Origin: CAYSLU01 sp964431965
Lineage (GTDB): Bacteria; Verrucomicrobiota; Kiritimatiellia; CAIKKV01; CAYSLU01
Assembly: GCA_964431965.1 (NCBI GenBank)
Contig: CAYSLU010000057.1
Location: 1 to 35,089, forward strand
Length of the DNA: 35,089 nt
Direction of reading: 5' to 3'
Every line of letters begins with the position of its first letter. The stretch's first letter is position 1. The translations under genes and the position numbers were made by a program. This document shows, in pieces, positions 15,940-24,852 of the stretch. The notes under the pieces are model-generated. The model was given only the letters and a program-made list of their open reading frames with translations. It ran no database searches and had not been told where the DNA came from.

Positions 15940-16516
15940 GCGCCACTTCCTGCTTGAGAGCGTTCAGATCGTTCAGCACGTTGAAAGAGGGCAGGTCCGC
16001 CAGCCGGTTGATCTCATCCCAATCGACCGGCGTGTCACCGCTGATGCAGACGGCCAGCATCTTCTTGGCCACATCGCGCGCCTCCGCGTCCGGGCGCGGG
16101 TAGAAGGCCAGGAGCGCCCGCTCGACCACAGCCAATTCGGCAGGGATCACGCTGATCGAGCCCGATGGCGTCACAATCGTCCGGCACGGTGTCCTGGCCG
16201 CGTTCTCCAGAAGACCCAGCACGTCCACGAAGAGCCCAGCCACCTTCCAACTGCGAGGCCCCCCGGTGGCGCCAAGCTGGCCCATCAGGTCCTGAGCCAG
16301 CCGCAGCGGGATGGGCGCCAGCGTGCGCCGACACAGGTCAATATCGCCGGACATGTAGGATCCTTCGGTATAGAACTCGACAGCCGACCCGCCGACGACG
16401 ACGAGTTCCCATCCCGCTTCCCGGAACACACGAGTCACGAGACCGGACAGCCGCAACGCCCGGTCCAGCAGGTCCGGCGTTTCCTCGATGTCCCGAATTT
16501 CGTTCAGCGTGCCCAT
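15917..16516 (-). CDS. Nucleotidyltransferase-fold protein (DUF6036/AbiEii-like)
   Basis: A 199-residue protein with the polymerase-beta nucleotidyltransferase signature: ELVVVGGSAVEFYTEGSYMS followed by GDIDL, i.e. Gly-Gly-Ser at 42-44 and Asp58-x-Asp60. The rest is helical, with AEARDVAKKMLAVCISGDTPVDWDEINRLA around residues 143-172, as seen in DUF6036 and AbiEii/MenT-type proteins. Such enzymes transfer nucleotides to tRNA or protein and many are toxins of type IV toxin-antitoxin or abortive infection systems; others have unknown roles. It begins 31 bases after the GH29 stop on the same strand with a weak ribosome site, and overlaps a small basic gene downstream. No classical AbiEi antitoxin is visible upstream. 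Fold call firm, function open. Confidence 0.8.
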   Translation of the reverse strand: MGTLNEIRDIEETPDLLDRALRLSGLVTRVFREAGWELVVVGGSAVEFYTEGSYMSGDIDLCRRTLAPIPLRLAQDLMGQLGATGGPRSWKVAGLFVDVLGLLENAARTPCRTIVTPSGSISVIPAELAVVERALLAFYPRPDAEARDVAKKMLAVCISGDTPVDWDEINRLADLPSFNVLNDLNALKQEVARELGLQA

Positions 16517-16547
16517 GAGCCGAAGCTACCACCGCCCCAGCCACCGA

Positions 16548-17981
16548 TCAAGAACGCCCGACAACCTTCACCACAAACGCCGCCGCGCAGGGCTTCCGGG
16601 GCGGGAGTTTGACGTTCAGCCCGGCCGCATCGCGCGACCACTGGATCGGCTCGGCGCAGCCGAGCAGCGAGACCGAGCGGATGGGAGCTGGATGGTACGG
16701 GGATCCCTCGCGCAGCCAGCCGATACTCGCCTCGCCCGTCTCCGGCCAGCCGAGCAGGGCGGCGTACACCGCGTCGCCCCGGGTCGTGAACCGGATGTCG
16801 CGCGCCGTGAACGCCGCGCGCTTGGTGTCCGTGAAGCCCCCCTCGAACACCTCCGTGGGCCCCTCTCCGAACACCTTCCACGGCCTCGTGCCATAGATCG
16901 CCTCGCCGTTCACCTCGAGCCAGTGCCCGATCTCCAGCAGGATGGCCTGCTCCGGCTCCGCGATCGTGCCGTCCGCCTTCGGCCCGATGTTCAGCAGCAG
17001 CGCGCCGTTCTTGCTCACCACATCGACGAGGTCGTGGATGATCGACGATGCGGGCTTGTAGTCATGGTGCTGGATATAGCCCCACGCGTTCTTGGACACC
17101 GAGGTGTCGTTCTGCCACAGCATCGGCCGGATGCCCTTCAGCTGCCCGCGCTCGATGTCGAGGACGGCCGCCTTCTCGGCGAACGACTTGTTCTTGTAGT
17201 TGATGGCGACGCCCGCGTTCCACTCGAGGCCCCGGTTGTAGTAGTGGGCGGCGAAGCGCTGGAGATACGGCTGGAACACAGTCTGCTCGATCCACCAGTC
17301 GAACCAGAACAGCTGCGGCTGGTACTTGTCCACCAGTTCGGTGCAGCGCGCCAGCCAGTCGTCGAGGAACGCCGCATCAGGGCGCGGCACCACGTCCAGG
17401 CCGAACCGGTCGTTCGGCAGCGGGACCGCCGGCCCGTACAGGTCGCTGTACGCCGGGTCCTGCACGTCCGAGTCGAAGTCGCGCCCCCCGTTGAAGAACC
17501 ACCAGTGCTCGGCGCGATGGCTCGATACGCCGAACACCAGCCCCGCGCGCCGGGTCGCCGCCGCGAGCTCGCCGATGACGTCCCGCTTGGGCCCCATCCG
17601 GGCCGCCGTCCATCGGGTCAGGGCGCTATCATACATCGCGAAGCCGTCGTGGTGCTCGGCCACGGGCACGATGAACTTCGCGCCGGCACGCCGGAACAGC
17701 CCGGCCCAGGCGGCCGCGTCGAAGCGCTCGGCCGTGAACATCGGGATGAAGTCCTTGTAGCCGAACTTCGCCTGGTCGCCGTAGACCTTCCGGTGATAGA
17801 CAAACTCCCGCGTATTCCGCAGGTACATGTGCCGCGGGTACCACTCGTCCCCGAACGCCGGGACGCAATACGGCCCCCAGTGGATGAAGATGCCGAACTT
17901 GCCGTCCTCGTACCAGGCCGGAACCCGATACGTCTCGAGCGAAGCCCAGGTGGGTGCGAACGAAAATGCCTCTTTCATCAT
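16548..17981 (-). CDS. GH29 alpha-L-fucosidase
   Basis: A 477-residue retaining alpha-L-fucosidase. WYEDGKFGIFIHWGPYCVP (substrate-binding His34), PVAEHHDGFAMYDS (His110-His111) and QPQLFWFDWW, with the nucleophile at Asp228, are the family motifs; NGALLLNIGPKADGT closes the barrel, and about 100 C-terminal residues form the expected beta-sandwich. Unlike the shorter GH29 enzyme at 12340-13500, this one is full length. The start is one of two adjacent ATGs (17981 or 17978). No signal peptide is seen. The gene diverges from the PL22-like gene at 18222 across a 240-base gap in which I see only small hairpins and no convincing promoter. The following gene on this strand is the unrelated nucleotidyltransferase. 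Confidence 0.93.
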   Translation of the reverse strand: MMKEAFSFAPTWASLETYRVPAWYEDGKFGIFIHWGPYCVPAFGDEWYPRHMYLRNTREFVYHRKVYGDQAKFGYKDFIPMFTAERFDAAAWAGLFRRAGAKFIVPVAEHHDGFAMYDSALTRWTAARMGPKRDVIGELAAATRRAGLVFGVSSHRAEHWWFFNGGRDFDSDVQDPAYSDLYGPAVPLPNDRFGLDVVPRPDAAFLDDWLARCTELVDKYQPQLFWFDWWIEQTVFQPYLQRFAAHYYNRGLEWNAGVAINYKNKSFAEKAAVLDIERGQLKGIRPMLWQNDTSVSKNAWGYIQHHDYKPASSIIHDLVDVVSKNGALLLNIGPKADGTIAEPEQAILLEIGHWLEVNGEAIYGTRPWKVFGEGPTEVFEGGFTDTKRAAFTARDIRFTTRGDAVYAALLGWPETGEASIGWLREGSPYHPAPIRSVSLLGCAEPIQWSRDAAGLNVKLPPRKPCAAAFVVKVVGRS

Positions 17982-18221
17982 GGTGCCTGCTTCCCGGGTT
18001 GAACGCCTGACCGAATGCGCTTTCCGCCCTGCGGCAGCTCAGCCGCTGCCCCGTCCGTCCGTCGGATGGAGCCTACGGCTGTCGCCTGGAACGAGTCAAC
18101 CCCGGGGCGATCCGGGGCGGTCGCCCGGCCACCCGGCCCGAATTCGCGCGTGCGCGGACATGGCGGGGCGGATACCATTTGACGCAGCTGTTTGGCGATC
18201 GGGTGGAAAGCCGAGGATGAC

Positions 18222-19391
18222 ATGAACGTTCAGTGGATGGGCGAAGCGTGCGACCTGCAGCCTGAGACCGAGACCGGGACCGAGGTTACCCGCCTCACCG
18301 CGGCCGTGCTGTCGAACATCAACATCTACTGCGAGCAGCCGTACACTACGCCCGACGGCCGCCGCATCGCGATTCTGCGCTCGCCCTACGCCGACCCGCG
18401 CCACCCGCCATCCGAGCTCTGGGTCGTCGACCTCGTCACGCTCCGCGCCGCGCCGATCGAGCGCCACGTGCGGAGCATCATGGTCGCCACCGCCGCCTAC
18501 AGCGGCGTCCTCTACTACCTCACGGAGCGCCGCGCGCTCGCGCGGGTGAACCTCGCCACGCTGGAGTGCGAGGAGCTGTTCGCGTGGCCGCTGCCCGACA
18601 CCATGGGCTTCGACTCCGCCACCCCCGACGGACACTACCTCATCGGCGGGCTCGGCGAGCCCGACTTCCACACGGCGATCATGCGCATCGACTTGCGCAC
18701 CGGCCGGGCGGAGCGGATCTTCCGCCACCCGGAGATCGTCAACCACCTGCAGGTGAACCCGGTCACCGGCCGCGACATCCTCGTCCAGCTCAACCGCCGC
18801 ATGAGCCGCAACCACGAGGGCCAATCGCGGCCGGTCGCCAACCCGCTCGCCGGCGCCACCCACTTCATCATCGACATCGACGGAGGGAACCGGCGCGACC
18901 TCGCGATCGGCGAGCCGCACACCAGCGGCACCACGGGCCATTCGGCCTGGGTCGCGGACACCGGCCGAATCGGGGTCTCAACCTCATACGCCTGGAAGGA
19001 TCCGCGAACCCCGGGGGCGCTCGATCCGCGCCAGCCGGATGGCAACGTCTTCACCGTGGGCCCGGGCGATGCCGCGCCCGCAGCGCTCCGCGCGCCGGGC
19101 CACCGGTTCAACCACGTCAGCGTCTCGCGCGACGGCCGCTACTTCGTGTGCGACTGCTACCACCGCGGGCTCCCCGGCCGGATTGCGCTGGTCATCGGCA
19201 GCATCGCCACCGGCAAGCACCGCACCGTGCTGTGGGACTGCGGCGCCCAGGGCGGGTGCGCCGCCTGCTCGCACCCGCACCCGTATCTGACGGCGGACAA
19301 CCGGCGCGTGATCTTCAACTCGGACCGAACGGGAGTGTGCCACGTGCACGCGGCGCACGTGACGCCGGAGTTTCTCGCATCACTGGACTAG
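18222..19391 (+). CDS. Oligogalacturonate-lyase-like (PL22-like) beta-propeller with conserved metal site
   Basis: A 389-residue propeller, the usual PL22 length. Blade repeats of the type TPDGxx, SRDGRY and TADNRR are spread through the chain. His240 in TTGHSAWV corresponds to the proposed catalytic base; His298 in FNHVSVSRDG and His351-Pro-His353 in CSHPHPYLTADN correspond to manganese ligands, while the Gln ligand expected three residues before the first of these His seems replaced by Ala. PL22 enzymes cleave short pectic oligogalacturonides in the cytoplasm, and this protein also lacks a signal peptide. The ATG at 18222 has GAGG (18213-18216) five bases upstream; an earlier in-frame start at 18192 lacks one. 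It is followed by the Ntn-hydrolase-like gene after 34 bases. Confidence 0.83.
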   Translation: MNVQWMGEACDLQPETETGTEVTRLTAAVLSNINIYCEQPYTTPDGRRIAILRSPYADPRHPPSELWVVDLVTLRAAPIERHVRSIMVATAAYSGVLYYLTERRALARVNLATLECEELFAWPLPDTMGFDSATPDGHYLIGGLGEPDFHTAIMRIDLRTGRAERIFRHPEIVNHLQVNPVTGRDILVQLNRRMSRNHEGQSRPVANPLAGATHFIIDIDGGNRRDLAIGEPHTSGTTGHSAWVADTGRIGVSTSYAWKDPRTPGALDPRQPDGNVFTVGPGDAAPAALRAPGHRFNHVSVSRDGRYFVCDCYHRGLPGRIALVIGSIATGKHRTVLWDCGAQGGCAACSHPHPYLTADNRRVIFNSDRTGVCHVHAAHVTPEFLASLD

Positions 19392-19425
19392 GCGCGGCGC
19401 CGGGCGGCGCCGGGGAGACGAGCAC

Positions 19426-20568
19426 ATGTGGACGGTTTCACAATGGTATGACGCCGGCCGCGCGGCCGGCGCGCGCGAGCATGACATCATCCGCAACTTC
19501 GCCGACCTCCGGCTGGGTTTGCTCAAGGAGCAGGGCAAGGACGCATACGCGGAACTGAAGCCCAAGCTCATCCGGTTTCACGCCGACCGGCTCAGCGCCG
19601 TTCCGGACCTGAGCACATACCCCGAACTGCGCGGGATGCGCGAGCTGGTGATGGCCGAGCAGAAGGGCATCAGCGAGGCCGCCGAGCTGGACGACCTGAT
19701 GGCCGCCGCCTACTTCTCCGGGTTCGTCTTCTACAACCGGTTCATCGCCACCGCACCGACGGCCGCGACAACCCCGGTCGGCAAGGGAAACTGCAGCTGC
19801 GTCTACTTTCCGACAAGCGACTGCGGGCAGCTCCTCGCGAGCAACCTGGACTCGACGCCCCGGCAGAAGTTCGGGACGCCGGACTGGCCGTCTGGCAACG
19901 AGTACCTCATCATGGGCGGCGTCTCCTCCGGCGTGTTCATGGACGAGGTATCGCCCGAGATCTTCCCCGCCCCGGTCAACCGGCTGGTAACCCGGTACTG
20001 CCGGAGCGCCCGCGAGGCCGTGGAGCTCTACACGCGCTACACCCTCTTCTGGGGCCCGTGCAACCTGCTGGTGGTCGACCGCGGCCGCCAGGTGGCCATG
20101 ATCGAGAAGAGCGCGTGCCGCATCGGCGTCCGCTGGTCGCCCGACGGCTTCGGCTTCGTCACCGCCATGACCGCCGAGGAGCCCGGCATGAACGCGTACC
20201 TGGCCGACCGGCGCGCCGCGTCGGTCCGCTACCGCAACCTGCCGCCGGGCAACGTGGACGAGGCGTACTGGCGCAACCAGGACCGCCGGCGGGCGCTCAT
20301 GAACGAGCTGCTCGACGACGCGCGGCGGGCCCCCACGTTCGACGCCATGCGCCGGATCATGCAGTTCCGGGATCCGGTCCGCGGCAACGTCTGCGGCTTC
20401 GGCGACCCGATCGTGCCGGGCGGCCCGGAGTCCGAATACACGCTCCGCACCATCATCTGGAAGCTGCGCGAGGGCCGCGCCTGCTGGTGGGCCCAGCGCG
20501 GCCACACGCCATCCTGGCAGCACCCCCGGGCCGACGAGAAGTTCCGCGACGTCCTGCTGTGGGAGTGA
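19426..20568 (+). CDS. C45-like Ntn-hydrolase (acyl-CoA:6-APA acyltransferase/choloylglycine-hydrolase-like)
   Basis: A 380-residue protein. GKGNCSCVYFP places Cys123 where C45 enzymes become self-cleaved and expose an N-terminal nucleophile; it is followed by DCGQLLASNLDSTP, similar to the family's G-x-x-x-R/S-N-x-D. ELYTRYTLFWGPCNLLVVDR and QVAMIEKS resemble the strand pair bearing the conserved Asn and Glu of this superfamily. Residues 1-120 are helical and would be the propeptide. Known members hydrolyse or transfer amide-linked acyl groups. The ATG at 19426 has GGGGAG about ten bases upstream. Placement 34 bases after a PL22-like gene suggests removal of an acyl or amide group from a sugar (inference). 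The next gene converges with only four bases between stops. Confidence in the superfamily is moderate. Confidence 0.62.
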   Translation: MWTVSQWYDAGRAAGAREHDIIRNFADLRLGLLKEQGKDAYAELKPKLIRFHADRLSAVPDLSTYPELRGMRELVMAEQKGISEAAELDDLMAAAYFSGFVFYNRFIATAPTAATTPVGKGNCSCVYFPTSDCGQLLASNLDSTPRQKFGTPDWPSGNEYLIMGGVSSGVFMDEVSPEIFPAPVNRLVTRYCRSAREAVELYTRYTLFWGPCNLLVVDRGRQVAMIEKSACRIGVRWSPDGFGFVTAMTAEEPGMNAYLADRRAASVRYRNLPPGNVDEAYWRNQDRRRALMNELLDDARRAPTFDAMRRIMQFRDPVRGNVCGFGDPIVPGGPESEYTLRTIIWKLREGRACWWAQRGHTPSWQHPRADEKFRDVLLWE

Positions 20569-20572
20569 GGGG

Positions 20573-23500
20573 CTACTCCAGGTCCGTTCGCGGCTTGAAG
20601 AAGCGGTCCTGGATCTTCTCCATGTAGAGGAAGATGCCCGGGGTCACGAAAAGCGTGATGACCTGGGCGAAGATCATGCCGCCGACGACGACCAGGCCGA
20701 GCGGGATCCGGCTGGACGCGTCCGCGCCGTAGCCCATCGCGATGGGCAGGGCGCCCAGGATGGCGCACAGGCCCGTCATCAGGATCGGCCGGAACCGCAC
20801 CTTGCAGGCGTCGAAGATGGCATCGAAGCTGTTCATGCCCTCGCGCTTGCGCTGGAGCGCGAAGTCCACCATCAGAATGCCGTTCTTCGTGATCAGGCCG
20901 ATGAGCACGAACAGCCCGATGTAGCCGTAGAGCGACAGCTCGCGGCCGAACATGAACAGCGTGAGCAGCCCCCCGAACACCGCGACCGGCAGCGTCGTCA
21001 GGATCGTGAACGGGTGAATGTAGCTCTCGTAGAGCATGCCGAGCACCATGTACTTGAGAAAGACGGCCACGAGCAGGAGGATGCCGAGGCTGGCGATGGA
21101 GCGCTTGAACTCCAGCGCGTCGCCGGTGAAGCGGCCGATCACGCCGGGCGGCATGATCTTGGCCGCGCGCTCCTCGATCGCCCGGGTGGCGTAGCCGAGC
21201 GGCATGCCGGGTGCGAGGCTGAACGACAGCGTGGCGGCCTCGTGCTGCTGGGCGCGGGGGACGTTCTGGGGGCCGGCCTCCTCAGCGAAGTCGACCACCG
21301 AGCGAAGCGGCACGAGCGATCCCGCCAGCGGCGATCGCAGGTAGAGCATGGAGAGGTCGTCCGGCGTGCGCTGGTGCTCCTTCTCCACCTCCGGGATCAC
21401 CTGGTACTGATCCTGGTCCGTCGTGAACTGCGTCACGTAGCCGCCGGCGTACGCGAACGCCAGCGACTGCTCGATGGTCGCCGCGGTCAGGCCCAGCGCG
21501 GACGCGCGGTCGCGATTGATCCGCACGCTGAGGCGCGGCATGTTGAGCTTCACGCTGTTCTGCACGCCGAACACGCCGGGGATCGCGCGCATCTCCTGCT
21601 CGAGCTGCTGCGCCGCGGCGTACACCGCATCGCGCTCGAGGCCCATCACGAGGTAGGCGTAGTCGCTGCCCGCGGCGGTCGACTCGGCGCCCGAGCTGAT
21701 CTTCAGCACCGGCATGGCTCGCAGGAAGCAGAAGCCGTCGGGCAGCACGGAGAGCCGCCCCATGTACTGCTGCACGAGCTGATCGATCGGCGGGCGGCCG
21801 CGGGGGGGCCTCAGGCTGATGAAGACGAAGCCCATGCTCTGGTCCGCGCCCGGCTGAACGCCCGTCACGTTCCCGACCATCAGGACGTTGTTCGTGTCCT
21901 GCCGAAGCAGGGCGGCGACCTTGGACTGGTAGGCCTGGATCTGCGTCGACGACGCGCCCTGCGGCATGACCATGGCGCCCATGATGAAGCTGCTGTCGCC
22001 GGGCGGCAGGAATGCCTTCGGCAGGAGGACGTAGAGGACGGCGGTCCCCGCGATGCACAGCGCCCAGGAGACCAGCGCCACCCACTTGTGCCGCAGCTGC
22101 CAGCGCAGCGCCCGCGCGTAGACGCGGATCATGCCCCCGACAACCGCCCCGATCCATCGCTGGACCCGGTTCGGGTCCTTGTGGTGCTTGATGATGCGCG
22201 CGCACATCATGGGCGACAGCGTCAGCGCCACGATCGTGGAGATGACGATCGCGTAGATCACCGTCAGCGCGAACTCCTGGAGGTTGCGTCCGACCGCGCC
22301 GCTCATGAACACGAGCGGGGTGAACACGATCACGAGCGCCGCGCTGGTGGAGAGGACCGTGAACGTGATCTCGCGCATGCTGCGCACGGCGGCCGGGATG
22401 GGCTTCATGCCCTCCTCGAGGTGCCGCACCGTGTTCTCGAGGACGACGATCGCGTCGTCCACGAGGAAGGTGACCGCGAGTACGATGCCCATCAGGGACA
22501 GCGTGTCGAGGTTGAACCCGGACGGCAGCATCACGAGCAGCGTGCCGAGGATGGTCACCGGCAGCACGATGCTCGGGATCACCGTCTCGCGGATGCGGCC
22601 GAGGAAGAAGAAGATCACGAGGATGACCATGATCAGCGCCATGAGCACGGTGACTTGCACGTCCTCCAGCGACTGGCGGATCGGCGTGGCGCCGTTGAAC
22701 ATGGTCTCGATGGTCACCGATCCCGGCAGCTCGGCCCGCGCCGCGTCCAGCGTCTGCGCGATCCGATCGGCCACGGCGACCGTGTTGGCGCCGCTCACGC
22801 GCGACACCGGCATCACCACGCACTTGTCGTGCTCGGCCCCGCCGGGGCGGCCGTAGCGGATGTCCACGAGGTCGTTGGCGACGCTGTCCACGCACTGGGC
22901 CACGTCCTTCAGCCGAACGGGCGCGCCGTTGCGAAACGCGACGATCAGCTCGCCGTATTCGCGAGCCGTGCGGAGCTGCCCCTGCGGCTCGATCGTGAAC
23001 GTGCGCATGGAGCCGTTGAGGCTGCCGCCGGGGATGTTGACCGTACCGGCCTTGAGCGCCGCCGCCAGCTCGTCCACGCCGATCTGGAACGCGGAGAGCT
23101 CCTCCGGGCTGAACTGCACCCGCACCGCGCGCTTCGCGCCGAACACCTGCACCTTCGAGACGCCCTCGATCATGCTCAGCTTCCGGGCGACCACGTGGCT
23201 CCCGTAGTCGTACAGGTCGGCCAGGGTCAGCGTGTCGGAGTAGAGCACGACGTAGTAGATGGGCGAGTCCGACGGGTTGAACTTCTGGTAGAGCGGCGGG
23301 CTGGGCAGGTCGGTCGGCAGGTTCCTCTGGGCGCGGGTGATCGCGGCCTGCACGTCCGGAGCCACGAGGTCCACGTCGCGGTTCAGGCTGAACGTGAGGT
23401 TGATGGTCGTGATGCCCGTCTTGTTGTCCGAGATCATGGCCTGCAGGCCGCTGATCTGCGTGAACTCGTTCTCCAGCGGAGTGGCGACGGCGCTCGCCAT

Positions 23501-23674
23501 CGTGGCCGGGCTGGCCCCGGGATACGCCACGCTGACCTGGATGACCGGATAGTCCACGGTCGGCAGGCTGTTGACCGGCAGCTGCAGGTAGGCCCACGCG
23601 CCGAAGACCGCCATCACGATCGTGACGAGCGTCGTCGCGATCGGCCGCCGCACGAATACTTCTGAAAACGTCAC
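20573..23674 (-). CDS. RND multidrug efflux pump, HAE1 (AcrB-like) inner membrane subunit
   Basis: Proton-driven exporter of hydrophobic compounds that works as a trimer in the inner membrane with an adaptor and an outer membrane channel. The 1033-residue product begins FVRRPIATTLVTIVMAVFGA, the typical first helix, and shows the two large periplasmic loops and twelve membrane spans of the family. Asp406-Asp407 in AVTFLVDDAIVVLEN (span 4) and the Lys in LIGLITKNGILMVDFAL (span 10) are the proton-relay residues. Length is normal. The start is GTG at 23674 with GGAG six to seven bases upstream. It is the last gene of the MarR-OMF-adaptor-RND operon, 29 bases after the adaptor. Drug or solvent specificity cannot be told. 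Confidence 0.96.
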   Translation of the reverse strand: MTFSEVFVRRPIATTLVTIVMAVFGAWAYLQLPVNSLPTVDYPVIQVSVAYPGASPATMASAVATPLENEFTQISGLQAMISDNKTGITTINLTFSLNRDVDLVAPDVQAAITRAQRNLPTDLPSPPLYQKFNPSDSPIYYVVLYSDTLTLADLYDYGSHVVARKLSMIEGVSKVQVFGAKRAVRVQFSPEELSAFQIGVDELAAALKAGTVNIPGGSLNGSMRTFTIEPQGQLRTAREYGELIVAFRNGAPVRLKDVAQCVDSVANDLVDIRYGRPGGAEHDKCVVMPVSRVSGANTVAVADRIAQTLDAARAELPGSVTIETMFNGATPIRQSLEDVQVTVLMALIMVILVIFFFLGRIRETVIPSIVLPVTILGTLLVMLPSGFNLDTLSLMGIVLAVTFLVDDAIVVLENTVRHLEEGMKPIPAAVRSMREITFTVLSTSAALVIVFTPLVFMSGAVGRNLQEFALTVIYAIVISTIVALTLSPMMCARIIKHHKDPNRVQRWIGAVVGGMIRVYARALRWQLRHKWVALVSWALCIAGTAVLYVLLPKAFLPPGDSSFIMGAMVMPQGASSTQIQAYQSKVAALLRQDTNNVLMVGNVTGVQPGADQSMGFVFISLRPPRGRPPIDQLVQQYMGRLSVLPDGFCFLRAMPVLKISSGAESTAAGSDYAYLVMGLERDAVYAAAQQLEQEMRAIPGVFGVQNSVKLNMPRLSVRINRDRASALGLTAATIEQSLAFAYAGGYVTQFTTDQDQYQVIPEVEKEHQRTPDDLSMLYLRSPLAGSLVPLRSVVDFAEEAGPQNVPRAQQHEAATLSFSLAPGMPLGYATRAIEERAAKIMPPGVIGRFTGDALEFKRSIASLGILLLVAVFLKYMVLGMLYESYIHPFTILTTLPVAVFGGLLTLFMFGRELSLYGYIGLFVLIGLITKNGILMVDFALQRKREGMNSFDAIFDACKVRFRPILMTGLCAILGALPIAMGYGADASSRIPLGLVVVGGMIFAQVITLFVTPGIFLYMEKIQDRFFKPRTDLE

Positions 23675-23703
23675 GTTTCGCTCCGCTGCTCGACTTCCAC
23701 CGC

Positions 23704-24852
23704 TCAGGCTCCGCCGTGTCCGCCGACGGCCGGCGCGGCGCCCCCCGTCGGCGCCGCCTCCTCCTTCACCGCCGCGCCCGGAAACAGCATCAGCTGCCCC
23801 AGCACCACGATGCGCTCGCCCGGCGCCACGCCCTCCATGACCTGGATGAGATCATTCCAGCGCACCCCGGGCCGCACCGGGCGCAGCTCGGCCTTCCCAT
23901 CCGCCGACACGGCATAGAGGTAAGGCCCGCGCTTCCCGTATTGCACGGCGCCCTCCGGCACCATGACCGCGCCCGGGACCGCGCCCGCGAAGATCCGCAC
24001 GTCCACATACTGCCGCGCCCACAGAGCCAAGTCGGGGTTCGGCGCCCGCCCCCGCAGGAGCACCGACCCGGTCAGCGGATTCACCGCGTTGTCCACGAAC
24101 TCCAGAGTCCCCTCGTGACGGTTCGTTGAGTCGCGCGGCACGACCTCCAGCCGGACCGGGCCGGCCGCCATCGCGCGTCGGACGTCCGCGAGGTGCACCT
24201 CGGAGACGGAGAAGCTCAGGTTGATCGGGTCGTAGCTGCGGATGTTGACCAGCCGGGTCTGCCCGGCCCCCACCAGGTTGCCTTCGTCGATGTAGCGCCG
24301 CGAGCATACGCCGTCCATCGGCGCGACCACCGTGCAGCGGGCGAGGCTGAGCCGCGCCTGGTCGAGCATCGCCTCGTCGATCTGGAGCTGCGCGGCCGCG
24401 GCCGCGGCCCGGGTCCGAAGCGCGTCGAACACGTCCGGTGCGATCAGCTTCTTCTCCAGCAGCAGCCGGTTCCGGTCCAGCGTGGAGCGGCTCAGCTCCA
24501 GGTTGGCACGGTCCGCCGTGACCACCCCCTCGGCCTGCCGGACCCGCGCGGCATAGTCGCTCGGATCGATCCGGAACAGCGGCTGCCCGTTGGTGACCAC
24601 CGCCCCGTCCGCGATGCACGCCTCGAGCAGCACGCCCGAAACCTGAGGGATAACGTCCACGCTGGCCCGCTCGTCCGCGGTACCGAATGACCCGATGACG
24701 ACCGGCGCGTCCATCTGCACGGCGGCGGCAGTCCGGACCGTCATCACCGGCATCTGAGGCGGCGGCGGAGCCTGCCGGCCGCAGGCTCCGATGGTCAGCG
24801 CCAGCGCGAGGCCGGCAAGTGAGGAGGCGAGGTGACGGATGGTCCGCGTCAT
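23704..24852 (-). CDS. RND efflux periplasmic adaptor (membrane fusion lipoprotein)
   Basis: A 382-residue adaptor that bridges pump and outer membrane channel. A signal peptide with lipobox TIGAC (Cys24) anchors it as a lipoprotein. VIPQVSGVLLEACIADGAVV (about 67-86) and CTVVAPMDGVCSRRYIDEGN are the two halves of the lipoyl-like domain, separated by an alpha-hairpin (about 100-160). The beta-barrel and membrane-proximal domains follow, with GPYLYAVSADGKAELRPV near residue 310. The tail is rich in Gly/Ala/Pro. The start overlaps the channel gene's stop (ATGA), giving coupled translation. It should assemble with the RND protein encoded 29 bases downstream. Confidence 0.95.
   Translation of the reverse strand: MTRTIRHLASSLAGLALALTIGACGRQAPPPPQMPVMTVRTAAAVQMDAPVVIGSFGTADERASVDVIPQVSGVLLEACIADGAVVTNGQPLFRIDPSDYAARVRQAEGVVTADRANLELSRSTLDRNRLLLEKKLIAPDVFDALRTRAAAAAAQLQIDEAMLDQARLSLARCTVVAPMDGVCSRRYIDEGNLVGAGQTRLVNIRSYDPINLSFSVSEVHLADVRRAMAAGPVRLEVVPRDSTNRHEGTLEFVDNAVNPLTGSVLLRGRAPNPDLALWARQYVDVRIFAGAVPGAVMVPEGAVQYGKRGPYLYAVSADGKAELRPVRPGVRWNDLIQVMEGVAPGERIVVLGQLMLFPGAAVKEEAAPTGGAAPAVGGHGGA

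Noticed and set aside
21014..23665. An 883-codon open frame on the plus strand opposite the RND pump
   Set aside because: It is rich in His, Asp, Arg and Glu without any recognisable fold and mirrors the codon positions of the pump gene. The pump has complete family motifs.
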